DNA of 32,941 bases, taken from assembly GCA_017465405.1 (NCBI GenBank), contig JAFTWG010000010.1:1-32941 (forward strand), read 5' to 3'. The notes beneath the pieces were generated by a model. It ran no database searches, had not been told where the DNA came from, and worked only from the letters and a program-made list of their open reading frames with translations. How positions within the stretch are numbered: the stretch's first letter is position 1; each line of letters begins with the position of its first letter. Both the position numbers and the translations under genes were made by a program. Below are positions 8,718 to 17,150 of the stretch, one piece after another. This DNA is from Alphaproteobacteria bacterium. GTDB taxonomy: Bacteria > Pseudomonadota > Alphaproteobacteria > RF32 > CAG-239.

Positions 8718-10838
8718 TTATTTTAAAATGTTATTAAGAAGATTTTTAGCCTTATCAGTTATATCTTTGGTGCTTGACTTTACTCTATCAATACCTGAGT
8801 TTACAGCTTGACTTGCTCCTTGATAAACACCTTGTGTTGCACTTGAGGCAACTGACGGTTTTTCAAACTTATCACTGTAAATCGTTCCTTTTAAAGCGGT
8901 ATAGCACGGTGCTGTATCTTTATCGAGTAATAATTGAGCTCCGTTTAAAGCCCCTCCGGTCATCGCAATACCTGCTATGGTTTTTATTGTTCCGTCCTTA
9001 TCAATGGCAATTTTTGGATCTTGAATTGTTCCTTTTATTTTTATCAAATTAGAAAGGGCTTGCATAATACTCATATCAGTTACACCGCTCCTATAAGCAT
9101 TTACACGAACATCTAATTTATCATTTTTAAGAACAAGCGAACCATCGCCGACCAAATCAAGTTTATCAGAATTTACGACTATTCCTTTAGGAAAATTTAT
9201 AACTCCATCTTTTAAATCTGCTCTAACCACGGCACATTTCAAGCTTATATTTTCTTTACCCTCTGCCTTAATTTTTAATATTTCAGCTAATTGTTTCAAA
9301 AAATTACTGGTCATAAATTTAAAATGTCCTGTTTGTATTTCTGCCGGTTCCACTATTGCAATAATCTGTCCGCTCAAACTATCGACCAAAGAGCGATATG
9401 TTGAACCATGTCCATTTAAATTAAACGATGTTTGTGTGCCACCGCCGGAGGTAAAACCGAAATCATAACTTCCGTCAATCTTAAATTCTTCGTGAAGTTC
9501 AGTCAGCAAAATGTTTTTTGTTGTTCCTTCCGCAACTAATGATTTATTAGCCGCATTAACAACGGCAGTCATACTTGCACTACCGCTCCCGATATTAAAA
9601 TCAAGCTTGCTTAAATTTAACAAACCGTTTGATAAATTCACACTCATTACTACATTGTCCAATGCGATATCAGAATTTACTATCAGTTTATTTATTGATA
9701 AACTTGCCTTCCCATTGGCAATTTTTAACAAATCAAAAGGAATCATCTCGTTTGGAACTAATGAGCTGGCATGTGCTGATTTTATAATTTCAAAATTTAA
9801 CGCTGTCGGTTTTGAACGATTAAAGCTAGTTAAATCCAACAAATCAGAAGACAAATCAGCTTCAGCATACGGGATACTTTTTGATATATCGGCATTAATT
9901 TTTCCTTTGATGATATTGTTTACAATTTCTAGCTTATCAACATTAAGTGCGACTTTTTTTAATGTTGCATTTCCACTACCTATCAAAGTTGTTTCCGGTA
10001 TATTCATATTCCCGGCTGCATTATACACGTTATAACTAAATGTTGCGCTAAGTTTGTCATTTAGTATATTTTTTATTTTTGCATCGACTAATGCCTTTAT
10101 CCCTAAGGCTTTCACATCAAGCTTAATCGGATATTCTCCGGTAGCGGAAAATAACGCAGATATTGATCCTAATACACCTTTTCCGCTGATATCCATTTCA
10201 TTAAAAATAATATCCCAGCTTACATTCATCGGACTGTTCATTCCCTCGGTACTGAAATCGAGATTTTTTATTTTTAATGTCATTAATGAATCATCGGAAT
10301 GTTTAAAATAGTTAAAATCACCAGATTTTATTGCAACTTCTTTCGCAACAATATCAGAAAACATCTCTAATACATTGGAATTTTCAGAAGCATTAGCATT
10401 TTTTATAAGCCATCCGTTATTATTTGAAACAACAGGCTTAATCTTTTCAAAGTCCCAACTGTTTTGACCTTTTTTATTAGTTTCCAAGAAAATTTGCGGA
10501 TTATTCAACAGTGCCTTATTTATGACAATTTGTTTTGATAGTAGTGGTAAAATAGAAAAACGAAGCTCAAGAGAAGCGACTTTGGCCATTTGCGGATTTT
10601 TTGCCCAAGACGGATTGGCAAAAGTAATATCGTTGATGATTAAGGTGGGAACCAAAGATATGCCTAACTCCGCATTGCCGTTGATAGATAATTTACGTCC
10701 GGTTTGTTCATAAACGATTTTTTCGGCATAGTCTTTATATTCATTTAAATCAAAATTTCGTAAAAAAACATATCCTGCAGTAATAACCGCAATTATTAAA
10801 ACGAAAAGTATACCGAAAAACCATTTTAAAAACTTCAT
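8718..10838 (-). CDS. AsmA-family inner-membrane/periplasmic protein
   Basis: The protein has 706 residues. One N-terminal membrane segment (about 5-27) is followed by the AsmA opening block with GRKLSINGNAELGISLVP and NDITFANPSWAKNPQMA, then long beta-rich repeats. The C-terminal AsmA region (about 400-640) contains GGGTQTSFNLNG and KGTIQDPKIAIDKDG. AsmA-like proteins are related to bridge-type lipid transporters and affect outer-membrane lipid balance; the substrate here is unknown. It is 3 bp from the rluC stop, and its AAGGAG lies inside the last codons of rluC, so the two are coupled. The last 60 or so residues are Ser/Gln/Lys-rich and unlike the rest. Confidence 0.88.
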   Translation of the reverse strand: MKFLKWFFGILFVLIIAVITAGYVFLRNFDLNEYKDYAEKIVYEQTGRKLSINGNAELGISLVPTLIINDITFANPSWAKNPQMAKVASLELRFSILPLLSKQIVINKALLNNPQIFLETNKKGQNSWDFEKIKPVVSNNNGWLIKNANASENSNVLEMFSDIVAKEVAIKSGDFNYFKHSDDSLMTLKIKNLDFSTEGMNSPMNVSWDIIFNEMDISGKGVLGSISALFSATGEYPIKLDVKALGIKALVDAKIKNILNDKLSATFSYNVYNAAGNMNIPETTLIGSGNATLKKVALNVDKLEIVNNIIKGKINADISKSIPYAEADLSSDLLDLTSFNRSKPTALNFEIIKSAHASSLVPNEMIPFDLLKIANGKASLSINKLIVNSDIALDNVVMSVNLSNGLLNLSKLDFNIGSGSASMTAVVNAANKSLVAEGTTKNILLTELHEEFKIDGSYDFGFTSGGGTQTSFNLNGHGSTYRSLVDSLSGQIIAIVEPAEIQTGHFKFMTSNFLKQLAEILKIKAEGKENISLKCAVVRADLKDGVINFPKGIVVNSDKLDLVGDGSLVLKNDKLDVRVNAYRSGVTDMSIMQALSNLIKIKGTIQDPKIAIDKDGTIKTIAGIAMTGGALNGAQLLLDKDTAPCYTALKGTIYSDKFEKPSVASSATQGVYQGASQAVNSGIDRVKSSTKDITDKAKNLLNNILK

Positions 10839-10841
10839 TTC

Positions 10842-11774
10842 CTACTCCTTAAAACTTATACCTGATGCAGATAAACTATCACAAAAATGTTGTGGTAAAG
10901 CCGCTTTAATTACCACTTTTTTATTATATATTGTCGACAAATCTATTTTGTAGGCATGAAGGTGTAATTTATCGGCAAACAACTCACATTTTATGCGTTC
11001 CCCTCCGCCATAATATTTATCGTCACCGATAATCGGGCATCCGATATGTTCTAAATGAACTCTTATTTGGTGAGTTCTGCCTGTCAAAGGGCTAGCCTCG
11101 ACAAGTGCAAATTTTTGCCCGACACTATCCAGCACTTTATATAAAGTTTTAGCACTTTGTCCATTTGTTACAACCTGCATCCTCTCTCCTATTTTTTCTA
11201 AAGAAGCTTTTATTTCTCCTTCTTCTTGTTTAGGACATCCTTTTACAAGAGCTAAATATGTCTTTGGTAATTTGTGTTCTCTAAACGCTTTGGTCAACAA
11301 ATCTGCAGTTTTACGATTGCGTGCCAACAGTAAAATACCGCTGGTGTCTTTATCTATTCTGTGTACCAGTCTCGGACGCTCCTCTTTTTCAAAAATCAAG
11401 GCATCGAGCAACCCGTCAACATGAAACCGAGTATTGGTTCCGCCTTGTACAGCTAAACCGGAAGGTTTATTAATTGCAATAATATTATCATCTTTGAATA
11501 TAACCAAACTTTGCATAAATTCTATTTCTTTAGGAAGTAAGGTTTTACTTTTTTCCGGTTCTGCTTCATCATTTTTAAGCGGAGGAATACGAATTATTTG
11601 TCCGGCTGCTAATTTTAGTGATGTTTCAGCTCGGCTACCATCTACTTTTATTTGTTTGGTTCGTAATAATTTTTGTAATCTACCCATCGTTATATTAGGA
11701 TAATATTTTAAAAACCAACGATTAAGGCGCATTCCGTCATCGATATCTTTAACTTTTATCATTTCAACAGACAT
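10842..11774 (-). CDS. rluC: 23S rRNA pseudouridine synthase, RluC type
   Basis: The protein has 310 residues. An S4 RNA-binding domain (about 13-65) is followed by the RluA-family catalytic domain. The signature HRIDKDTSGILLLARN (138-153) carries the catalytic Asp141. Further motifs are KTYLALVKG, LTGRTHQIRVH and GDDKYYGGG. RluC modifies U955, U2504 and U2580 of 23S rRNA in E. coli; the exact sites here are inferred. AGAGGAT lies about 11 bases before the ATG. It starts 8 bp after the kinase gene. Confidence 0.93.
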   Translation of the reverse strand: MSVEMIKVKDIDDGMRLNRWFLKYYPNITMGRLQKLLRTKQIKVDGSRAETSLKLAAGQIIRIPPLKNDEAEPEKSKTLLPKEIEFMQSLVIFKDDNIIAINKPSGLAVQGGTNTRFHVDGLLDALIFEKEERPRLVHRIDKDTSGILLLARNRKTADLLTKAFREHKLPKTYLALVKGCPKQEEGEIKASLEKIGERMQVVTNGQSAKTLYKVLDSVGQKFALVEASPLTGRTHQIRVHLEHIGCPIIGDDKYYGGGERIKCELFADKLHLHAYKIDLSTIYNKKVVIKAALPQHFCDSLSASGISFKE

Positions 11775-11782
11775 TTTTTGTT

Positions 11783-12589
11783 TTATCCTCTTTGCATATT
11801 TTTTTCTAACATTTTAAGCTGTAAGAAATAGTCTTCTTTCCCCATCATATCTGCTCTGTTTCTTAATTTTTTACACCGCTCAATATGTTGTTCCATCGGA
11901 ATTAATTCTATATTTTCCATAAATTTATCAAAATCGTCTCCGGTCTTAAACGATGGTTTGTCTTTTCCAAATTCATAAATTTCAACATTTAGTCCGTCCT
12001 TTACTGCCTTGGGGATGAACTCGCATACTGCTGCCGAAACATTTTCGGATACTAAAGGCATTACCTCTAAAGGATTTCCTTTCGGATATTTTGCTCCGTC
12101 AATACGATTATATGTATATTTTGTATATTCATCATCAAAATCAAGTTTTCGCTCAACAACATTCATTGCTGCCTGATATTCATCAACAAGCATTATCTTA
12201 AATTCTGCTTTATAACCATATTTTTTTAGGTAAGCTCCCATATTGAGAGAATTTAACAAAGCAGAAGTATCATATGTTAAATTATATCCTTCTCTAACAG
12301 CTTTTTTAGCTATGTGGTTATTAACAATCGTCGCAAACCTGCTTACTTCTTCATCCCCATTATAATCTCTGGGATCAATTCCTACAGTGTTTATATACTC
12401 TGTAATAATATTGTCTGAAGAAATAACAACACTGTTTTTAATTTTCCTTGCAAGATGAGATTTACCGGATCCCGGAGCTCCTATCAAAGCCGTATAAACA
12501 GGTTCCTCAACCGGAGTTTTTCCGGCAAAAGCCTTTTCCGTCATATTTTCAATAAAAATTTGACATTCATCTTCTGCTAATTCTAACAT
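11783..12589 (-). CDS. P-loop kinase-like protein, zeta-toxin/polynucleotide-kinase fold
   Basis: The protein has 268 residues. A Walker A GAPGSGKS is at 37-44, followed by VVISSDNIITEYIN (the Ser-Asp after strand 2 typical of the zeta-toxin and P-loop kinase class) and NLTYDTSALLNS near 102-113 (Walker B-like, YDTS). The substrate is unknown. The first 25 residues and the last 60 (charged, helical) are unassigned. It abuts rarA without a gap and its GGAGA lies inside the end of rarA. No antitoxin-like partner is next to it, so it is more likely a housekeeping kinase than half of a toxin pair. Other alphaproteobacteria often carry crcB in this slot. Confidence 0.7.
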   Translation of the reverse strand: MLELAEDECQIFIENMTEKAFAGKTPVEEPVYTALIGAPGSGKSHLARKIKNSVVISSDNIITEYINTVGIDPRDYNGDEEVSRFATIVNNHIAKKAVREGYNLTYDTSALLNSLNMGAYLKKYGYKAEFKIMLVDEYQAAMNVVERKLDFDDEYTKYTYNRIDGAKYPKGNPLEVMPLVSENVSAAVCEFIPKAVKDGLNVEIYEFGKDKPSFKTGDDFDKFMENIELIPMEQHIERCKKLRNRADMMGKEDYFLQLKMLEKNMQRG

Positions 12590-13906
12590 TTATTCATTCT
12601 CCGATTTATTTTTATTTTTTTCATAACGAAGTTTATCAAAATATTCAATCCGTTTTTTTATTTCTCGCTCAAAACCTCGTTCAACAGGATAATATAATTT
12701 CACCCTTTTCATTCCTTCAGGAAAATAATTTTGACCGGAAAATCCGTCTTCCAAATCTTGATCATATATGTATCCCTCTTTATATCCGAGCTCTTTCATA
12801 AGTTTTGTGGGAGCATTCAATATATGTTTGGGCGGCATTAGTGAACCGGTCTTTTTAGCTAAATCAAATGCTTTGTGCATAGCCTTATATACTCCTGCCG
12901 ATTTTGGCGCCGTTGCCAAATATGCAACCAACTGCATAATAGCCAAATCACCTTCAGGAGAACCCAGTCTTTCATAAGTTTCCCAGCAAGAAATAGCTTG
13001 ATTAACCGCATTCGGATCAGCTAAAGACACATCTTCGACAGCAAAGCGTGTCAATCTGCGCAAAATATATTTTGCATCTTCTCCCGACGTTATCATTCGT
13101 GCTGTCCAATAAAGAGCCGCATCAACATCAGAACCTCTCAGAGACTTATGGACGGCGGAAATAAGATTATAATGTCCGTCTCTGCCTTTATCATATACCG
13201 GAGCTCTGGAGCGAACTATGTTTATAATATTATCCTTATTAAATATCTCTCCGGATTTAGCGTAATTAAATACATTTTCGGCCAAATTAAGAATATAACG
13301 CCCATCACCATCAGCTATGGTCTTCATTATTTCTCGAGCTTCTTCGTCTAGAGGTAAAGTTTTTCCTTCTTCTTTTTCAGCCCTTTGTAAAAGAATTTCA
13401 AAATCGTCAGAATTCAATCGATTAAGTACAAAAACTTGACAACGAGAAAGCAACGCAGCATTCAACTCAAAAGACGGGTTTTCGGTAGTTGCTCCGACTA
13501 AAATTATGGTGCCGTCTTCTACATAAGGTAAAAAACCATCTTGTTGCGATTTGTTAAAACGATGAATTTCATCAACAAACAGTAACGTTCCTTTCCCTTG
13601 CGTATTTCTGCGGTCAATAGCATATTGGAAAACTCTTTTCAAATCGGCAACACCGGAAAAAACCGCAGATATTTGCTCAAAGTATAAATTTGTATGTTCC
13701 GCAATCAAACGAGCTATTGTTGTCTTTCCGCATCCGGGAGGTCCCCATAAAATAAACGAGGTAATTTTTCCGGATTTAACCATTCTTCCCAAAGGTGAAT
13801 CTTCTCCGACAATATGGTTCTGACCGACTACCTCCGATAATTTTTGCGGACGCAATCTATCGGCAAGCGGACGTTTTACTTGTTGAGAAAATAAGGTATC
13901 TTCCAT
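12590..13906 (-). CDS. rarA: Replication-associated recombination protein RarA (MgsA)
   Basis: This clamp-loader-like AAA+ ATPase acts at stalled replication forks. It has 438 residues, normal for the family. It opens with RPLADRLRPQKLSEVVGQ, followed by Walker A GPPGCGKT (55-62), Walker B LLFVDEIHRFNKSQQD (Asp112, Glu113), sensor 1 VGATTENPSF and the C-terminal tetramerisation part with PPKHILNAPTKLMKELGY. AAGGTAG lies before the ATG. It is 5 bp from the pentapeptide gene upstream and abuts the kinase gene downstream. Confidence 0.96.
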   Translation of the reverse strand: MEDTLFSQQVKRPLADRLRPQKLSEVVGQNHIVGEDSPLGRMVKSGKITSFILWGPPGCGKTTIARLIAEHTNLYFEQISAVFSGVADLKRVFQYAIDRRNTQGKGTLLFVDEIHRFNKSQQDGFLPYVEDGTIILVGATTENPSFELNAALLSRCQVFVLNRLNSDDFEILLQRAEKEEGKTLPLDEEAREIMKTIADGDGRYILNLAENVFNYAKSGEIFNKDNIINIVRSRAPVYDKGRDGHYNLISAVHKSLRGSDVDAALYWTARMITSGEDAKYILRRLTRFAVEDVSLADPNAVNQAISCWETYERLGSPEGDLAIMQLVAYLATAPKSAGVYKAMHKAFDLAKKTGSLMPPKHILNAPTKLMKELGYKEGYIYDQDLEDGFSGQNYFPEGMKRVKLYYPVERGFEREIKKRIEYFDKLRYEKNKNKSENE

Positions 13907-13911
13907 ATATA

Positions 13912-15267
13912 CTACCTTCCGTAACCACTGTTTTCTCGCTGAATACGTCTCCCTTGTTTTTCTCGGCGACGATTAGCCAGTTCTCTCTTTTTACGTTCTT
14001 CTATAACTTGGCGCAATTCTTCTTTGTTTGCTTTATTTTGTTGACGTATATACTCTAATGTATCTTTATCCTGAACAGGTGCTTTATCCTTGCCTTCTAC
14101 AGCTTTATATATCTTTTTACCCATTTTTACTAACTTATCAACGTCCATTCCTTTATAACCGGCAACATTAATAACTCCAAACTGTTTTCCTCCGTTTAAG
14201 AATAAATCGGTGAAATCAATATTGAGTCCGCCTTTAGCTTTTTTCCCCTTTGGAGCCAATATACGTTTCAATTCCATTGCTGTCGGAGGATGCCCCAAAG
14301 CTTGAGCAATTTGTTCCGGAGTAATGATACATTCGCTCAAATCCAATTCTAAAATATTAACTCCGGTAAAATCGCAACCGGTAAAATCTACTCCTCGTAA
14401 ACTGACTTTTGTTAAATCTATTTTTTTCAAATCTAACATTGTCAAATTTATACGATTTAAATTAAGCTTTTCAGGATAATATTTCGCAACATATTCTATT
14501 AACTGCTGTAATTCTTCAAGACTGATTGTGTCGATATCAATATCAAGCAATATTGCATCTTGAAAAAAGGCATCGGTAAAAATTACATTTTTAAGCTTTG
14601 CGCCGGTGAAATTCGTTCCGATTAATTGGGCTCCGGCAAATGTTGCGCCCGACAAATCTGCACCGGATAAATTGGTATTAGTAAGATTAGCACCCGAAAA
14701 ATCAGCTCCTCTTAGGTCTGAACCTTCAAAATTAACTCCGGTCAAATTTGCAGCAGAAAAATTTGCATCTTGAAGGTTTTCGTGGTCAAATTCGCCATTT
14801 TCAAGGTTTTTACCGTTAAATTCAATATTAAGCAGTGGCAAATCTTCATATTCATCATCTTCTTCGTCATAATAATAATCGTCGTCATCCTTATCTTTTG
14901 ATACAGCGTGCCATTCTACATCGTCATCACCGTCATCATCATCGTCGTCTTCTGCTTCATCATCATCTTCTTCTTCATCATACTCATCGTCATATTCATC
15001 ATCATTACGATATTCATCCGTTTCATCATAACCTTCTTCATCATATTCATCTGTATTATAGTCTTCTTCATCATAAAAATCTTCGTCTGACGGACGATAA
15101 CGAACAGAATCATCTTCCTCTCCAAAATCTTCATGAGGAGGGAAGCTGTCATCTTCTTCTAAAAGCTGGTCATCAAGATATGAGGGTGCATCCATTTCAG
15201 CCATCTCTGCAAGGGTTTTATCCCTGATAGCTTTTAATGCGGCGATTTTTTCTTTATCCGTAGCCAT
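13912..15267 (-). CDS. Pentapeptide-repeat protein with a highly acidic N-terminal tract
   Basis: The protein has 451 residues in four visible parts. A short helix (1-28) is followed by an extreme Asp/Glu/Tyr tract (about 36-142, with up to eight acidic residues in a row). Next come pentapeptide repeats of A(D/N)LxG type at about 150-235 and a second set at 267-312, separated by a helical insert (LEELQQLIEYVAKYYPEK). The tail is strongly basic (about 400-450, rich in Arg and Lys). Pentapeptide repeats form a right-handed quadrilateral helix, and some bind gyrase or other partners. The charge layout could make the protein self-associate or mimic nucleic acid; this is inference. It starts with GGGGG upstream and sits at the head of the rarA operon. 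Confidence 0.8.
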   Translation of the reverse strand: MATDKEKIAALKAIRDKTLAEMAEMDAPSYLDDQLLEEDDSFPPHEDFGEEDDSVRYRPSDEDFYDEEDYNTDEYDEEGYDETDEYRNDDEYDDEYDEEEDDDEAEDDDDDDGDDDVEWHAVSKDKDDDDYYYDEEDDEYEDLPLLNIEFNGKNLENGEFDHENLQDANFSAANLTGVNFEGSDLRGADFSGANLTNTNLSGADLSGATFAGAQLIGTNFTGAKLKNVIFTDAFFQDAILLDIDIDTISLEELQQLIEYVAKYYPEKLNLNRINLTMLDLKKIDLTKVSLRGVDFTGCDFTGVNILELDLSECIITPEQIAQALGHPPTAMELKRILAPKGKKAKGGLNIDFTDLFLNGGKQFGVINVAGYKGMDVDKLVKMGKKIYKAVEGKDKAPVQDKDTLEYIRQQNKANKEELRQVIEERKKRELANRRREKQGRRIQRENSGYGR

Positions 15268-15331
15268 AACGCCCCCAACCTATATTATAACAAGGTTATG
15301 TTACCCTATATTTTTGTGTTTTACAAACTTT

Positions 15332-15892
15332 TTATGAAAAATCGTCTATATTTTCGACTCCGATTATTTTTTTTGCGGTTTCATAAGAAAAACCGGCTCT
15401 GATGACTGCGGATATGTCCTTTTGCCAACATTCTCTTCTTTTTGTTTCGTCCTCGCGGTATGGACCTATTTTTTTCTTTGCAACAAACTTTTTTGCCATT
15501 TCTTCTTCGTCAAATTCTTGAGTTTGCAAAACTCTGTCCAACACTTGTTCATCAATTCCTTTAGCTTGAAGTTTTTGACGAATGTATTTTTCAGGTTTTC
15601 CGGCATTTATATAGTTTTGAACTTTAAATTCTGTATATCTTGTATCGTTAAGATAGCCTATTTTTTCAAACTTTTCGATTATATCATTAATCCACATTTC
15701 GGCTTCGGCAACATCCAAATTATCATCATAACGTCGATAGTTATATATGCGTCGTTTAAGTACTTGATATAAATTTGAAGAAGAAGAATCGAATCGCTCA
15801 AGATAATAAAGGGCAATATTTTGCAGTCTTTCCTTTGTCATTTTACGGATTCTTTTAATTTTTAATGCTTTTTTTTCATTATTTTCAAACAT
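15332..15892 (-). CDS. recX: Regulatory protein RecX
   Basis: RecX binds and inhibits RecA filaments. The protein has 186 residues with the usual tandem three-helix repeats. The pattern LYYLERFDSSSSNLYQVLKR is the standard first-repeat opening. It is followed by IIEKFEKIGYLNDTRYTEFKVQ and KPEKYIRQKLQAKGIDEQVLD, and then a third repeat with AKKFVAKKKIGPY. AAAGG lies 7 bases before the ATG. It is divergent from the lipoprotein gene. recA is not in the window. Confidence 0.9.
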   Translation of the reverse strand: MFENNEKKALKIKRIRKMTKERLQNIALYYLERFDSSSSNLYQVLKRRIYNYRRYDDNLDVAEAEMWINDIIEKFEKIGYLNDTRYTEFKVQNYINAGKPEKYIRQKLQAKGIDEQVLDRVLQTQEFDEEEMAKKFVAKKKIGPYREDETKRRECWQKDISAVIRAGFSYETAKKIIGVENIDDFS

Positions 15893-15986
15893 TGATAACC
15901 TTTTTCTTGCAAATTATATTAACTACATGTTAAACAATAAATAATATTTTACAATAACAAAGATGTAACAACAAGGATTAATAACC

Positions 15987-16589
15987 ATGAAAAAATTTCT
16001 CGCTGTATTTGGTATTTTGGCAATGATTACCGCTTGTGCGACAACCGAAGAGCAAGCCCCGCAAAAATTCCAAGAATCTCGTTTTGATGCACAACAACAA
16101 ATTAATCTCAAAGTAAATAAGGTTGAAGTTGTGTCAGAATTTGTTCCTTCATTTACAAGACCAAACGTTGAGCATTTGTTCCCTGTATCTATTGAAAAAA
16201 CTGCTATGAACTGGGCTAACGACAGATTAAAGGCTGTTGATTTTTCTTCAAACAAACAAGCCGTATTCACAGTTAAAGATGCAAGTGTTACAGAAGAAAT
16301 TATAAAGTCAGAAAAGTTGTTTGAAAAAGACAGCATTAAATATCGTGCAAAATTATCTGTTGTTTTAAAAGTTAGTGATCCTAATAAATTTTCAAGTGCA
16401 GAAACTTCTTTAGACGCATGGCGTGAACTCACAATTCCGGTTGACACAACAATCGAACAAAAAGAAGTTTATTGGAAAAATATGGTTGACAAACTTTTTG
16501 AAGAGTTCAATGCTCGTATGCAGATGAACGTCAACAAATATCTCAATATGTATATTGAGGATAATCAATTTATCGCTGAGTACGAATAA
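15987..16589 (+). CDS. Putative lipoprotein of unknown function
   Basis: The protein has 200 residues. Its signal sequence MKKFLAVFGILAMITAC fits a type II signal with the lipidated Cys17. The mature part reads as alternating beta and helix, with no motif that names a function. AAGGA lies about 10 bases before the ATG. It ends 1 bp from the convergent apaG stop, with no terminator visible between them. A 174-codon frame on the opposite strand is considered a shadow. Confidence 0.8.
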   Translation: MKKFLAVFGILAMITACATTEEQAPQKFQESRFDAQQQINLKVNKVEVVSEFVPSFTRPNVEHLFPVSIEKTAMNWANDRLKAVDFSSNKQAVFTVKDASVTEEIIKSEKLFEKDSIKYRAKLSVVLKVSDPNKFSSAETSLDAWRELTIPVDTTIEQKEVYWKNMVDKLFEEFNARMQMNVNKYLNMYIEDNQFIAEYE

Positions 16590-16590
16590 A

Positions 16591-17007
16591 TCAGTTACAA
16601 GCGCAAGCGAAATTATCGCCCGCATTGAATTGCAAAATAGGCAGTTTAATGTTTTGGGCGATTTTTTTGCCCGCTTTCAAAATACTGCAACTTCCATAAA
16701 AAACCGCATTTGATGACTTTAGAGGTGCTTGTGAGCTGAATTCAAAATATTCTCCGGGTTCAATTTCCGGAATTTCCCCTTGAAATCCGGGAGTAGAATC
16801 GGAAAAAGAATTACCGTGGGAATCGGTAATATTCCAGTTTTTTCCTACAAGTGTAATTTTTTCATCGGAAGTATTTTCAATGCAAAAATAATATCCCCAT
16901 ACAAACTCTTTACCTGAAGCGTTTGTATATGTATCAACCAATTCAGAAGCCGCCGTAATAACCAGACCTTCCTCTTGCATTGTAATCATTTCTTCCGTAG
17001 TTTGCAT
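16591..17007 (-). CDS. apaG: ApaG-family protein (DUF525)
   Basis: The protein has 138 residues and a fibronectin-III-like fold. Family landmarks seen are YYFCIENTSDEKITLVGKNW (family F.I.N.....V.L..R.W), ITDSHGNSFSDSTPGFQGEIPEIEPGEYFEF (family V.G.GVVG.QP.L.PG..F.Y) and a late SCSILKAG stretch. ApaG function is not settled. The ATG at 17007, 7 bases after AAAAGG, is preferred over the GTG at 17010. The Cys-A-Cys end is unusual. Confidence 0.82.
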   Translation of the reverse strand: MQTTEEMITMQEEGLVITAASELVDTYTNASGKEFVWGYYFCIENTSDEKITLVGKNWNITDSHGNSFSDSTPGFQGEIPEIEPGEYFEFSSQAPLKSSNAVFYGSCSILKAGKKIAQNIKLPILQFNAGDNFACACN

Positions 17008-17112
17008 CACTTAACCTTTTGTTAACTTTTACAAAAACAAACTATTCGGACTCTTTAAAATATGCAAACAAGGAATCACTTTGTTAACAAAGTTATACAC
17101 ATTTAAATAAAC

Positions 17113-17146
17113 ACAATAACAAAAAAGGCTCTCTTTCGAGAGCCTT
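17113..17146 (-). terminator. Terminator of the complete autotransporter gene; copy 1 of a 34-bp repeat
   Basis: GGCTCTC and GAGAGCC form the core of a 9-bp stem around a short TTTC loop. On the minus strand it is followed by a T run. It starts 4 bp past the stop of the autotransporter gene. The same 34 bases occur at 20140-20173. Confidence 0.9.
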
Positions 17147-17150
17147 ATGT

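Noticed and set aside
11783..12589. Toxin-antitoxin module
   Set aside because: There is no small partner gene; the kinase is locked between two housekeeping genes with no gap.
14835..15227. His-rich plus-strand frame
   Set aside because: It is the complement of the Asp/Glu (GAT/GAA) tract of the pentapeptide-repeat protein; His runs arise from ATC/CAT repeats.
15923..16447. 174-codon minus-strand frame
   Set aside because: It is antisense to the lipoprotein gene, which has a lipobox and ribosome site. The composition (many Ser, Cys, Phe) is that of a shadow.
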